From Rutstroemia sp. NJR-2017a BVV2 (lineage: Eukaryota; Ascomycota; Leotiomycetes; Helotiales; Rutstroemiaceae): 64,000 bases of DNA. The translations under genes were made by a program, and so were the position numbers. The notes under the pieces were generated by a model. It made no database searches and was not told the DNA's origin. It was given only the letters and a program-made list of their open reading frames with translations. This document shows, in pieces, positions 43,901 to 55,631 of the stretch; positions within the stretch are counted from its first letter, which is position 1; each line of letters starts with the position of its first letter. The stretch is from contig NJPS01000004.1 in NCBI GenBank assembly GCA_002946415.1, positions 1,059,001 through 1,123,000 on the forward strand, read 5' to 3'.

Positions 43901-45376
43901 TTCGAGGTCGGCATTACTGCTGACAAACTTCGTACTCCTGGCATTTCCCAAGACGACTTCGATGCATTTGGACATCGCATGCAAGCACTTACAAACCGCA
44001 TGGACAAGTATTTTGCCAAGTTTGGTACGACCTGGGCCAACGCATTGTACGAATTCTTCGTCGAGAGAGACCTCATGCGCCAAATGCTTGACGAGTATCA
44101 AAACCACCGTGAGTTCCTCACAGGATTCTTACGTGAGAAACCCGAGTACGCGAAAATCGGATGGATTCATGAAATCACTAGAGAGAGAGATTACAATAAG
44201 GCTGCGGAAATGCTTCTGAATCTTGGACTTGAGCGGGAACAGGATGTGTGGAGCAAGAAAGTCGAGCTCAGTCTCGGAAAGCTTGCGCGCATAGCCGGTC
44301 AGAAGCGCAGTCAAGGAAATGATGAGGCGCATCTTGTCCACGCAAATCAGGAACTTGGCTTGATTCGAATCCAAGACCAGATATTCCAGTTTATCTATCC
44401 TTCTATTGCTACGGCTATTGACGACAAAGCTGAAGTTCAACTTGCCTTGGAAATTCATGGAAACAAGAATTTGAAACAGCAAGTGTTCGTATCACTGTTG
44501 GAAGAAGCGATGGCCCATCTTGTCAAACATGAAGAAATGAATGCTTTGACTCTTATCGACCTTCTTACGCTTATGGGAGATAATTCGAAACCTCTGGAAG
44601 ATGATGCTTTAAGTTATGAAAAGTATTACTTGGCATTGGAAGCATCGCGGCTTGGTATATCAGACAAAGAGGAGAGGCAGCTCATTCAACGCGTCATCTG
44701 GCGAAGATGTTTCTTGAGGGACGACTGGTCCGAGGTGAACAATACAGAGTCTAAGGACGACCAGCAAGTTTCAGAGCATCTGAGGACAACAGCACTTTAC
44801 TGGACTTTAAGGACGTGCTTCAAGAATCGTAAGTCACCAAAGCCAACCAGGAATATGAAAATCACCAAAGCTAACAATATCACAGGCATCTTCGACAAAG
44901 ACCCAACCATGAGTCCCCTAAGCCCCCAAGAAGTCCTCGGCGCGTGCACCGATGAACTCGACAGTCGCTTCCTCCGTTCCGACGCCAGCATCCGCGAGCG
45001 CTTCATGGGCGACATGCAGAGCGAAGACGATCGCCTCAAACCATATATCGACACGTGCAGACTGGAGAAATGGCACCAAGGAGCGTTGGATCTGGCGCGC
45101 CAGGATTTCAGGGAAGAAGTCGAGCAGGAGACTAATGAGGGCGGCGATATGAAGATGGCGGCGGCGGCGCTGGAACACATGGAGAAACGTGTTGCGGATA
45201 ATGAGAGGGAGAGGGCCGAGGGACTCTTACTTTCGAAACCGAGGGCTAGGGCCAAGAGACCGGCGTTGAAGTTTGAGGGGAGAAGAAGTGGTAGTGGGAG
45301 TGCAAGTGGAAGAAGTGGGAGTAGAAGTAGGAGTAGAGCGGGAGAGGAGTTTAGAAGTTCGGTGAAGTTGTATTGA
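40996..45376 (+). CDS. NUP133: Nucleoporin Nup133, 1,400 aa
   Basis: Exons 40996-41310, 41379-41448, 41502-44828 and 44886-45376. The last intron is 57 nt and keeps frame, so it could also be read through; the GTAAGT...CACAG ends favour splicing, joining FKNR to IFDKD. The N-terminus is disordered and basic, then a beta-propeller (HGAIYSDNGYALALTHSHAFVWQY; ESAGFVLTFSTGRLAYLRVRD, the conserved Nup133 block). After about residue 550 it is alpha-helical (ALHDLARHLKVTGVALDR; LTGFLREKPEYAKIGWIHEI). Nup133 is a scaffold of the Nup84/Nup107 Y-complex at the nuclear pore. It ends with a Ser/Gly/Arg repeat tail (SGSASGRSGSRSRSRAG). Length is usual for filamentous fungi. Confidence 0.94.
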
Positions 45377-46047
45377 TTTGGGGTTTCTTTGATGATGGAT
45401 GGATGGATGGGTAAAGGGGATATATGAATGACTGGATGGATGGATGCATGATGCATTGGATTGTATTGGAATGGGATGGGATGGGACGGGATCCAGCGGA
45501 TGGAGTTCTAGGGATTTGATATACTTTTTGCCCGCTTCTCTTACTTTTTAATTCGGTGGTTGTATAAAATTTCTACCCAAAAATAAGAGGATGAGGGATG
45601 CATGGATGCATGGATAGGGGAGCAGAAAAAATGAAATACCTTAGCGATGGAGAGAAGATAGGATAAGACGAGACATGGAGAGAGATGACGAAGACGAAGA
45701 GATGAAGATGGCGATGAACAGCCGAGGAGGAATAAAGAGTAAAATTGTGTAGATTAATTATCAAGCGAGCAGATACTATACACGGCATGGCATGGCAAGC
45801 AAGCAAGCAAGCATAATAATGAAAATGAAGCATTTGGGAGTTTTATGAAGATGTGCTATTCATTCATTTCTCATCAATCCATCAATCAACTAGCTGACCG
45901 TGTAGGTTTATGTGCGTGTATGAGTGTATTTTATAAAATTACAATGATGATATTGCGGATCCTCGAATTCTTGGGTAACGGTAACTGCGATTTCGCTTAC
46001 GGGCTTGGCTGGACTTGCGTGTGGAGATGGGATATTTGGGATGGATA

Positions 46048-46050
<3 letters not shown>

Positions 46051-46076
<26 letters not shown>
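46051..46076. repeat. (GGAT)n microsatellite
   Basis: Six and a half uninterrupted GGAT units, within the spacer downstream of Nup133. Confidence 0.85.
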
Positions 46077-46078
<2 letters not shown>

Positions 46079-46677
46079 CAGGGGTTGGGGGTTCTGGGTG
46101 ATTTTATTTACGATGTAATAATGTACTTGGGGAGCGAGGAGAAGAAGGGCAGCGCGGTATAATTACAGGTTTGTGGTGTTTTTGTTTGCTTTGGTTTGCT
46201 TGGATTGCGTTTGTAGAGTTAAGTTATAGTTACATTACAGTAAGTTGGTTGCTGAGAGGGCAAGTTTCGCTGGTTTGCATGTATGTATGTATATGTATGC
46301 AGCAGGGAAGAGCTTGAGCTTAACGTGCTTTGTACATACATATACACGGAGTACATAGTTCAGGTGCTGGTGTGCGAACTACTACAGTAAATGTGTATGT
46401 ATGTATATGTATGTATGCTGTAGGCAGGCAACTTACTCGCTCGCTCGTCGTTCGTTCGTCGGTAGGCTACGACGACGTGCGTGCATAGGTGAACAGTGCG
46501 AAGAGTGCGTTTGAACGCCTGTTTGGGTTGGTGAGATGGGAGATGGGAACGAACGAACGGGGAGGGAACGGGAAGGGGAGGGGGGAAACCGTTTGTGCTA
46601 GGTAGGTAGGCAGAGGTAGTGATGTAGGTGGCTAGTGGTTGATTGATTCATTGACTGAATGTATTGTATATTCAAAG

Positions 46678-46702
46678 CAGACAGACAGACAGACAGACAG
46701 AC
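46678..46702. repeat. (ACAG)n microsatellite
   Basis: Six uninterrupted ACAG units in the casein kinase upstream spacer. Confidence 0.85.
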
Positions 46703-49700
46703 TTATCTGCAAAACAATGACTGAGATAGTCGAGTGGATAAGTGATAGAGATGTTTTACAGGTAGAGAAGCTGTTAGAAGAAGAACGGGATAGCTTCTAG
46801 ACAAGGATAGGATAGAATAGGGGACGAGAAGAAAGGTGAGCTTGTTTTCTCAACCAATTAGTCGAGGTGATAAATAATAGGGGTGGTTTGGGTTTGGGGC
46901 TTTATTGATACTTTGTATTTACGATGACTGGATCATTGGGGTATACTTTATTGAATTTATAGGTAGGGTTGTAGGTTTTTCATCTTGCTAGCCGTCGGCA
47001 GGTGTAACTGTTTACGCGTGCGTGCTCATTCAAAAGTCATTTTCTCCAAGTTAAGTTATCGATGCGATGCGATTCGATTCGATCCGATCCGAATTCACTG
47101 GCGACTTCCGTGAAGAAAGTTTAAGATTGTCTTTACAGTAAAGCAAATTAGAGAAAAAAACGGTTTTCTTCGATGGAATATTTATGGAAGACGCTTATTT
47201 CTCCTTCGTGTGAGGAGGTCACCACATCTCTACGTGCAACACGCTCTGATTCGTACGCGGGCATCGAAACTCATGTACGTGCATATTTTAGTCCGGAACC
47301 TGCCTTTTGCATAGGTAGCGGTACATATTTTTACTACTGCAGGTGCAGGTGCTGGAAGTATAAATGGATGGCCCAGGAGGCGGCGCGAGTGCTGTAGGTA
47401 GGTCATGTGCATGGTGCAGCAGGTTGCGAAAGAGTTAGAATGTTGCGAATTTATGTAGGCTGCTGTACGGTGTAGCGTAGCGTTAGGTGGAAAGCCCCTG
47501 GTGGTAAAGAAGGCAAGTCCAGCCCAATTCGGCTCAAGTACAAGTTCAAGTCCCGTTCTTTGGACGCTGAATCGTATGAGTGCCGCGGTTTCTCCTTTTC
47601 GCGAGCGAGTAGTCCGTTCGGTATTGTAGGGAAACGGTTGCGGGATGGAGGCTGTTGTTTGAAAGAGAAGGTAGCGAGACGTAGTAGCGGACTCGTTGCA
47701 GAGATGATGGACGGATGGATGGGTTCAAGATCTGGTATTTCTAGAAGGTAGGTCGTATGGTATGGTGTGGGATAGTATGGTACAATTAGTTGGGATGCGA
47801 TGAGACAGGACGAGATGTCGGAGATGGATGAATGGTAGAGAGCTATGGCACTTGCCCAAGTCGCCCTGGACCGGTCTGGGTTAGTGTGCTGGTCGATGGA
47901 CGGGTAGGGGTTGGGATAGGTGGAATTTGAGTAGCACCAGCAGTGAAGGAGTAGCTGTTCTTTGGATCGAGGTCGCATTTGCTGTGTGTCCAGGCAAGTG
48001 CTGAGTGGTAAAGTAAGTATGGAGTCAGCTGCAAAGAGATCGATGGAGGGAGGATGACGATGCACAGGTCGCTTTTTTGAGTTCGAGTAATCCAATGGGA
48101 ATGGCCGCCCCTTGGCCTTTATGTTGGAAGTTGGAGGAGCTGTGCACTTGGTGAATAAGTTCCGCTAGCTCAGTCAGTGACCGAACGAGTACTCTGAGTC
48201 TGTAGGTCAGGGATGGGGGCCCGTGAAAGAACTAGTACAGAGTCGAGTACAAGCTCGAGTAGCATTTAGCATTGTTGGTGTTGGTAGGTAAAACATTTCG
48301 GTGCCTATCGACTCTATCGAGTATTCCGACAGCCTGATTCTGACCGAGTTTCTCCAATGGCAATGGCTATGTCTAGTTCTCCTACCTGAGGTATCCGTGG
48401 CGATAAGTAAATAGCTGTTGTGGTGTACGCAAGTACGAGTAGCTGATTTCGGATTTCGATCTGTATATGGCTGGCTGGCTGGGAACCTAGTAGCTAGCCG
48501 TCGAGCCTTCCCTTCCCACGGAGAACGCCCGGTACCTGTGCGCTTGCCCGGACTCAATCTCTTGTTCCTTTCTCATTTCATTTGATTAGCCTTATGAAGA
48601 GCGAGCGAAGGCATGTTTCTAGCTACCTTCTATCTGTGAATGATTGCGATTATGCCCGTTATTGTATCATTACCATGGCTGTGTCGGTTGGTATTGTCTA
48701 CCGTCTACTGTACATTGTGCAGCTAGTTCCCAAACAGCGTATCGGAGAGACAATAAACACAAACAGCGGTGGTTGGGCTGGGAGCGGACGAGTCAACACC
48801 TCAATAAATCGAATAAATCGTCAACTCACCTACTTCCTACCTGTTCTTCGCACCTAAACTCAAGAAGGGGGGCGTTTGTCTCTCAATTGACAAGGCTAGT
48901 GCTAAAAAAGGTTCGATTGACCAATTTGTCGCTTCGGTACGGGTGCCGGTACAGGTGAAGAAAAGTAATAACAGGCAAGCAAGCAACAAGCATTGATTTG
49001 ATTTGATTTGATTGATTAATTGCACGAATTGAGTGTACAAGTAGGTATTCGCATCTGAGTCCTGACACTTTCCTTCCTTCTTCTTCTTCTTCTTCTCTTC
49101 TTCCTCTTCTTATTCTGCTTCCTCCTCCTCTCCTCCGCCTCCGATTGCCCACCTGCAATCTTCAACTCGCGTGCAGCCTCTCATGTGAGTTTCTGAGTTC
49201 CAAGTTCCAGCCCCAAGAGCAGCCTATCCATCCAATCCATCCAACACCCTTCGCCCATTTCGTCTGCACCCACCCACACCCATACCAACCCACACCCACT
49301 TCCCATACCCATAACCCATAACCCACAACCCATCTATACCATACCCATCACCGCTTCGCCCTCTCTAACGAAAAAAAGAAAACCACCTGCATCGCATCCC
49401 ATCCCCCCATTTCATCCCAACCTATCCCCATTCCTAAATAATCCGCGAAAAAAAGTCAAACCATCTTTGGGGATTACAATTTCATCTGGGACTCTTCTTT
49501 TTGAACATTCATTTCATTGAATGTTTTCCCTTTTGCGCTTTAATACAGTCGGCCGATAATAATAACTTGGCCACAGTCGTCGCATTCTTCTTCTCCAGAG
49601 GTTGTTGTGTCTTGGGTTTCTGCAACACTATCGGCAAAGGCAACAGCAACAATCGATTAGGCTGTCGAGTCAACGTTCCTTTTTTCTCGACATCAAGTCC

Positions 49701-49761
49701 AACCTTCTCAATTCTTCTCTCTTACAGAGCTCTATCGTGAGCTCTTTTAATTACCAGTTCG

Positions 49762-51336
49762 ATGGCTTCCTCTTCATCCAATGTCGTTGGCGTTCATTAT
49801 CGCGTGGGAAAGAAAATCGGAGAGGGTTCATTCGGTGTGATCTTCGAGGGAACCAACTTACTCAACAATCAACAAGTTGCCATTAAATTCGTACGTTCTG
49901 CTTCTACATTCATCTCCTCGTTCAATCCAAGTCGACATGTATGGAAGCATGGGCCAAGATATAGGGGCAGGAGGTCTGATGTTGAGAATATTTACTGACG
50001 CTGTTTACACTCAATAGGAGCCTCGAAAGAGTGATGCACCACAATTGCGAGACGAATATCGAACATACAAAATTCTTGTCGGCTGCCGTCAGTATTCGAG
50101 CCATAATATTTGGAGATGACATGACTGATTGAAAATAGCCGGTATCCCTAATGTTTATTACTTCGGTCAAGAAGGTCTTCACAACATCCTGGTCATCGAC
50201 CTGCTCGGTCCATCGCTGGAGGATTTATTCGATCATTGCAATAGGAGATTCTCAATCAAGACCGTGGTTATGGTAGCAAAGCAAATGGTTGGTCTTCCTT
50301 GCTTAGGGGATTGGTAATGGGATATATGCTGACTCAATCAAAATAGCTTTCAAGGGTACAGACCATCCATGAAAAGAACCTCATCTATCGTGATATCAAG
50401 CCCGATAACTTCTTGATTGGCCGACCCAATACGAAATCCGCAAATGTTATCCATGTCGTCGATTTCGGAATGGCCAAGCAATACCGCGATCCTAAGACGA
50501 AACAGCACATCCCATATCGTGAGCGAAAATCACTATCCGGTACCGCGAGATATATGAGTATCAACACACATTTGGGAAGGGAGCAATCGCGTCGTGACGA
50601 TCTGGAAGCTCTGGGACATGTTTTCATGTATTTCTTACGAGGCGGTTTACCATGGCAAGGACTCAAGGCTGCTACGAACAAGCAGAAGTACGAGAAAATT
50701 GGAGAGAAAAAGCAGACGACTCCAATCAAGGATCTTGCCGATGGTTTCCCAGACGAATTCAACAAATACCTGAGCTACGTCAGGAATTTGGGTTTCGAGG
50801 ATACTCCAGATTACGACTACTTGCGAGAGCTTTTCACTCAAGCATTAAAGTCCACTGGTGAAGTTGAAGATGGAGAGTACGACTGGATGAAGTTGAACGG
50901 CGGAAAGGGATGGGAAGCAACCAAGCAACATCCTTCTCAACAACACATGATGCACCAACCAAACGTAGGCCCAGGCGCAACACAAAGAGAGTTACACTCA
51001 ACTCGTGGAAACACCACCCCAGGTCACCTTACTACCGCCCGTTTAAACGCCGCGCAGCCCCCGCCGCCATCCCCGATAAAGCCGGGGATGGGGAAGACGC
51101 GCGATCGGCCAAACGCCCCAGGCGCCTTGGCCCCGAAACGCAACAGCGTAGCGGCGGGGGGCTTGCAAGACGCCGCTACTCCAGCCGGCTCAACTCAGGC
51201 ACAGTTCCAGAACAGCTCGAACAACCTTCCACAGAGAATGTCAACTCAGCAACCAAACGCGAACCAGAACCCGAGGGCGACAGAAGCCCAGCCGACGTTT
51301 ATGCAGAAAATCATGAAAGCGCTCTGCTGCGGTTAG
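49762..51336 (+). CDS. YCK1: Casein kinase I, Yck1/2 type, 445 aa
   Basis: Four exons (49762-49890, 50018-50087, 50139-50287, 50347-51336). The kinase domain begins [18 protein letters not shown], with VAIKFEPRK across intron 1, [14 protein letters not shown] (catalytic loop), [12 protein letters not shown], and the CK1 substitute for [23 protein letters not shown]. After about residue 300 comes a Pro/Gln/Asn-rich tail, and the protein ends with CCG. A C-terminal di-cysteine is the palmitoylation site that anchors yeast Yck1/2 to the plasma membrane, so this is the membrane type, not the nuclear Hrr25 type. Such kinases control endocytosis, nutrient signalling and morphogenesis. It has an unusually long gene-free upstream region. 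Confidence 0.95.
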
Positions 51337-52374
51337 TCCTTCTTGTCTAAGTTTTATGTATCAACTCAATATACTAATATCAAGAATAGGATGAATCCTC
51401 TCCCTTAATTTTGGCCGCGAAGCGACTCATCACCTTCGGACCTACTCGTTAACTTTTACCGGCTTGAAATTTGATAGTCGGTCATAATGAACAGCCCTCA
51501 TTTCACAAATCGTTCCAGATAAGATCATGTACCAAAGCAGCATCAGAATTGGCAGCGTACCTTCCGTTGTGGAAACATACATACCTCCTTCTCCACAGCA
51601 ACAGCTTGGCTCAAAACACGATTACGTATCCTACCACAACCTTCGATTGGCATCTTGGGGGACCTTCTCAACGAAAGTAATTTTCCAAACTAATATTTGT
51701 TTTTCTTACGCTTTCCTCCTCCGTCAACTACATCATCCTCGGCATCGCATGGCATCATTTATCCCCCATTCTCCCACTAAATCATGGCTCTCTTACGTAC
51801 AAAGAAACGTGGTCTTAATTCAAGGATTGGACTCTTTTTACGATGTATAGCTTTTCTTCTACTTGTTCTTGTTTTGGAGCGGAGCGGAGCGGATTGAAGC
51901 ACACGGCGAATTGGGAGTGAATTCAAATTAGATGCATTGGGCCTGGAGAAAGACGTCAGCTTGTTTTTTTTCAGGTTTTCTATGAATGATAAAAAGGGGT
52001 TTTCTCTCATTGAATGGGCAGTGTAATAGAAATATATTTATGTGATAATTGATGTGTGTTTAGAAATGGCAGAGATTTTGACTTCATGGTTGTTCGTGAC
52101 TATCATTGCACTGATAAACTCTAACAAAATATCCGCCCCCAGTCCGCTTCATACAGCTTTTTCATTTCCATTTCAACCATTAACTCTTGAAAGCAAGGAT
52201 GAAGACATGGGCATATGTTTCCTTTTTACCGCTGACAGATAAAATCCCAACGTAAACAAGCCACCATTGATCGATTGACCGATCAATCAATCAACTTAAC
52301 ACCACGCAACTCAAAGCAGCCTCTTCTACACTCTTTCCCCATAATGTAGCCCTCTTTTGCCTCCAGGCCCAGAT
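51337..52374. other. Convergent intergenic region
   Basis: Between the casein kinase and p24 3' ends. Contains a short GAGCG x3 repeat near 51879 and a GATTGATCGATTG-like motif with AATCAATCAA near 52268-52294 (small inverted repeat). No gene seen. Confidence 0.5.
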
Positions 52375-53316
52375 CTAAGTCAACTTCTGTTTGATGAAGA
52401 AAGAACGCAAGTGAGAAAGTTGCCATGCGCATGTAATACCCAAGACTACCAGTTGAATCAAGGTCCAGCGAACAACTCTTGCGTTTGTCGATTCGGACTG
52501 ATCTCTGAATTCGGCTTCTCGTTCCTGTTGATGTATCTCGTTAGTTTTCGTCTTCTGCCTGGCTCTCTGTGTCTGTTGCGATATTTTGATCTTCTCATCC
52601 ATAATCCTGCTATGTCGTTGCACTCCTTTGCAAATTCTCAAATAGCACAATTCCGTCCCCTCTTTCCCTCCACTGCCCCCTTCCCTCTTTTCTCCCCACA
52701 ACCCACCAAAACCAAGAAACAAACAAACAGAAAAACTCACCCGTTGGAAAACCTGCTCCCGTCGAATATCCTGCAGCCGACCATTCAAATCCTTGACCTT
52801 CTGCACAATATCATTGATCTTTCCCTTATCATCACTCTCGATCTGGCTGGTCTCACCAATCGCCATGTCAAGCGTCAGCTTGATACCCCCCATCGGGTGC
52901 AGCGCGCTGAGCCACCCCGTGGACCCCGAGGTCGACGACGGCGTGAAGCAGATCTTGTGGTCGCCGCTGTCAGCGGCCGTGAAAGTGAAGCGGCCTGAGG
53001 AGGATCCTCGTTGCGAGACTACGCGGTGGTCGTTGTCGAAGAGTTCCTAGAGGAGGGGGATGGTTAGTTTTGTGGGGGAGGGTGCGGAGGGGGAGGCACA
53101 TACATCGACGGATATATAGATATTGAGACCATCGTGCGTGCTCCACTGCTTGCGGTTCTCGTCGTACTCCTCTGCTGTGTAGTGGCCGACGACCAAGGTA
53201 TCCTTAGGCAGTTCCTCGAAGAAACATTTGGGTGTTGTGCCGTCGATGTAGAAATAGAGAGATTGGACTGGAGCGAGGAGGGCGGAGAGGGAGAGGAGGG
53301 GGAGTATGGAGCGCAT
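52375..53316 (-). CDS. ERP1: p24 (emp24/GOLD) cargo receptor, alpha subfamily, 222 aa
   Basis: Three exons (53316-53104, 53046-52741, 52524-52375). The start at 53316 gives a clean signal peptide (MRSILPLLSLSALLAPVQS); the frame is open to 53409 but that would bury it. The GOLD domain starts LYFYIDGTTPKCFFEELPKD, the alpha-subfamily form, and continues HRVVSQRG and GRFTFTAADSGDHKICF, with two cysteines for the usual disulfide. A coiled coil (VQKVKDLNGRLQDIRREQ), a membrane span (WTLIQLVVLGITCAWQL) and a short tail FFIKQKLT follow; the FF and lysine signals bind COPII and COPI coats. It cycles between ER and Golgi. Intron 2 (216 nt) is long for this window. Confidence 0.93.
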
Positions 53317-53681
53317 TTTGACTGGAATTGACTCTTTTGTTTCGTGCGTATTGCTGGAGATAGCTGGAGCTTGGCTGATAGTTTGATAGAACACGTTCGC
53401 GACTTTCACAGCTGTCAGGGGTGTGAATTGAAATTAAGTTGTGACACGTGCTGATAAGGAAGGGGTAGCCGCGATAAGTGGTTTTCACTTGGGCTTTGGT
53501 TGGGTCTTTCGCGATGGTCAATTCAACTGGGTAGATTTATTTCACTTATCGAGTTTACAATTAATTCATCCTCTTTCATTTATCAACAATCGCGCTCGTA
53601 TACCTGCTCTCATCATCACTTTGATTCTTTCCGAAGCGCTTCACAGCGCTTCTAATCCACTCAGCTAAATCTACGATCAAT
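53317..53681. promoter_or_regulatory. Divergent promoter of the p24 and Swc4 genes
   Basis: A 365-bp region shared by two divergently transcribed genes. It contains CACGTG at about 53446, an E-box palindrome recognised by bHLH factors, and CTTATC/GATAAG sites near 53453 and 53473. Use of these sites is not shown. Confidence 0.4.
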
Positions 53682-55631
53682 ATGACGTCCAACGATGTGC
53701 GCGACATGCTGGATCTGCCCGGCACGGCCGCACCTCGACCCGCGAAAAAAGCGAAGGTCGCAACGAATAAACCGAAACTTGCGGGTCTGGCGAGGGAGGT
53801 GCAGAGTCTAGGAGGGGATAATCCCATTTCGATAGTGCCGGAAGGTACAGTGTTCAAGAAGAAGCGATGGACGAGTCGGAAACCGGCTGCGAGGTGGGAG
53901 AGGGTGCGGTTTAAGAATAGTGCGAGGGCGGGGAGAGAGGACGATTTGATGATTAAACATTGGTGGAAGGTTCCTGCGAATGCGGGGGGCAAGGTTGAGG
54001 GCGAGGGAGAGAAGGGGAAGGGACTGGATGGGGAGGGTAATGAAGATGAAACTGGGAATGGTGGGGAGGGGAAGAAGGAAGAGTTGCAGGATTCTCTCTT
54101 TGCAAAGTACAATGTGCCTAAGAAAGTATACACATATACCGATGAGCAGTACGAGGATAAGTTGAAGAGTGATGAGTGGACGCGACACGAAACGGATTAC
54201 TTGATGGAGATGGTATCGGAGTACGATTCGCGATGGAATAACATATGGGATCGATACGAATACACACCACCTGGACCAGAGAATGCGGACTCCGATGCAA
54301 TGATCGTGGCCCCGAAAGAACGGTCGATGGAAGATCTCAAAGCAAGATTCTATTTCATCCAGGCAAAAATGATGGAGATCGCGACACCGTTACATGAAAT
54401 GACAGTATCGGAATTCGACATCCACCAAAAGATGTTACATTTCAATCCACGACAAGAGAAGATCCGTAAAGATTTCCTCGAACATGCACTCACGCGGACA
54501 AGGGAGGAGATATCGGAGGAACAGAGTCTGATGGTAGAACTCAAACGTATCTTGGCACGAACGGAGAAGCTCAACGAGGAGAGAAGAGAGCTATATGCGC
54601 GTCTGGATACCCCTCAGAGCGTGGGCAATATCAGCGTCTTCACTTCAAGCCAAGGTCTACAGAATCTCCTCCAACAGCTCATGAATACAGACAAAGCCAA
54701 GAAGAGGAAAGCACTCCAGGAAGGCCAAACACCTACGAGCGGTACACCTGGCGCTCAAACCCCCAGCGGATTCAACAACACCGACCGCCGCGAATCCACC
54801 ACCCACCGGGAATCGATCTCCGGCCCCCCTCCATCCACAACCGCCAATCACAGCAAAAAAGGCAGCGTCTCGACGCCCAACAACGCGTCGGAACGCCGCA
54901 AGCTCTCCGACGACGAAGAACGCATCTACGGCGTAACGCACCACGATCGTCTACAAGGCGGGCCGTATTTCCGCGGTGATAAGCTCGCGCGGCCGCTCAC
55001 GATGAAGAGCTCGGTGCAGCAGACGCGCATCAAGAATACGTTGATGGAGCTGGGGATCCCGGAGAAGGCGATGATGGCGACGACGGAGGTGGCGCAGGGG
55101 TATGAGGCGCTGTTTGCGGCGATTGCGGGGTTGTTGGATACGAGGAAGGTGGTGGATAAGTTGGGGGGGGAGATTGCGGTGGCGAGGGAGGCGTTGGAGG
55201 AGAAGAGGAGGAGGAGGAGGGTGGAGAGGGGGCAGGTGGATGAAGGGGGGGATGAGGAGGTGGGGGAGGGGGGGAAGGGGGAGGGGAAGGGTGATGAGAA
55301 GGGGGAGGAGAGTGGGGAGAAGGAGAAGGGGGGTGCTAAGGGTGAAGGTGAACAAGCTGAAAAGAATCAGAATGCCGACAACAACAACCAAACCGGAGAA
55401 GAAGCAGCCGAACAGGACCAATCCAAATCAAACCCCAACGAAGAAGTAAACGCAGATGGCGAATCGCACGCAAACGGCAGTAGCGCAAACGATGAGATGA
55501 TCAAAGAGGAAGCGGGAGATAAGCCGCGTGCAGACACAAATGCAGACTCGGAACCGGCGCTTCCGCAGAAGAGGAGCGCGAGTGTGTTGAGTGAGGGGAG
55601 TGAGGGGAGTGCGAAGAGGCAGAGGAAATAG
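53682..55631 (+). CDS. SWC4: Swc4/DMAP1, SWR1 and NuA4 complex subunit, 649 aa
   Basis: A single exon. It begins SNDVRDMLDLPG, then KKKRWTSRKPAARWERVRF and HWWKVP. The SANT-like DMAP1 core is YNVPKKVYTYTDEQYED with EWTRHETDYLMEMVSEYDSRWNNIWDRY (about 145-195). The DMAP1 domain continues MEDLKARFYFIQAKMM, and a helical C-terminal block TMKSSVQQTRIKNTLMELGI near 440. Swc4 is shared by the SWR1 H2A.Z-exchange and NuA4 acetyltransferase complexes in the nucleus. Residues 99-130 are a Gly/Glu/Lys low-complexity insert, and the last 160 residues are an acidic repeat-rich tail (EGKGDEKGEESGEKEKGG). The DNA for the C-terminal tail is extremely G-rich (about 55150-55340). Confidence 0.93.
   Translation: MTSNDVRDMLDLPGTAAPRPAKKAKVATNKPKLAGLAREVQSLGGDNPISIVPEGTVFKKKRWTSRKPAARWERVRFKNSARAGREDDLMIKHWWKVPANAGGKVEGEGEKGKGLDGEGNEDETGNGGEGKKEELQDSLFAKYNVPKKVYTYTDEQYEDKLKSDEWTRHETDYLMEMVSEYDSRWNNIWDRYEYTPPGPENADSDAMIVAPKERSMEDLKARFYFIQAKMMEIATPLHEMTVSEFDIHQKMLHFNPRQEKIRKDFLEHALTRTREEISEEQSLMVELKRILARTEKLNEERRELYARLDTPQSVGNISVFTSSQGLQNLLQQLMNTDKAKKRKALQEGQTPTSGTPGAQTPSGFNNTDRRESTTHRESISGPPPSTTANHSKKGSVSTPNNASERRKLSDDEERIYGVTHHDRLQGGPYFRGDKLARPLTMKSSVQQTRIKNTLMELGIPEKAMMATTEVAQGYEALFAAIAGLLDTRKVVDKLGGEIAVAREALEEKRRRRRVERGQVDEGGDEEVGEGGKGEGKGDEKGEESGEKEKGGAKGEGEQAEKNQNADNNNQTGEEAAEQDQSKSNPNEEVNADGESHANGSSANDEMIKEEAGDKPRADTNADSEPALPQKRSASVLSEGSEGSAKRQRK

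Larger units (their letters stand above)
45377..49761. other. 4.4-kb gene-free, microsatellite-rich region upstream of the casein kinase
   Basis: No frame has family features. Simple repeats are GGAT runs at 45396-45410 and 46051-46076, an ACAG run at 46678-46702, two copies of TATGTATGTATATGTATG (about 46284 and 46397), and a long C/T tract at 49071-49140. The last kilobase before the ATG is pyrimidine-rich (CCCATACCC-type motifs), typical of long fungal 5' leaders. A minus-strand frame at 47451-48095 is rejected as a gene. Confidence 0.6.

Noticed and set aside
47451..48095. 214-aa minus-strand open frame
   Set aside because: Low-complexity Ser/Pro/Tyr-rich translation without domain or plausible structure, lying in a microsatellite-rich leader region; more likely chance.
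48905..48925. GGTTCGATTGACC, resembling a tRNA T-arm
   Set aside because: No anticodon or acceptor stem can be folded around it.
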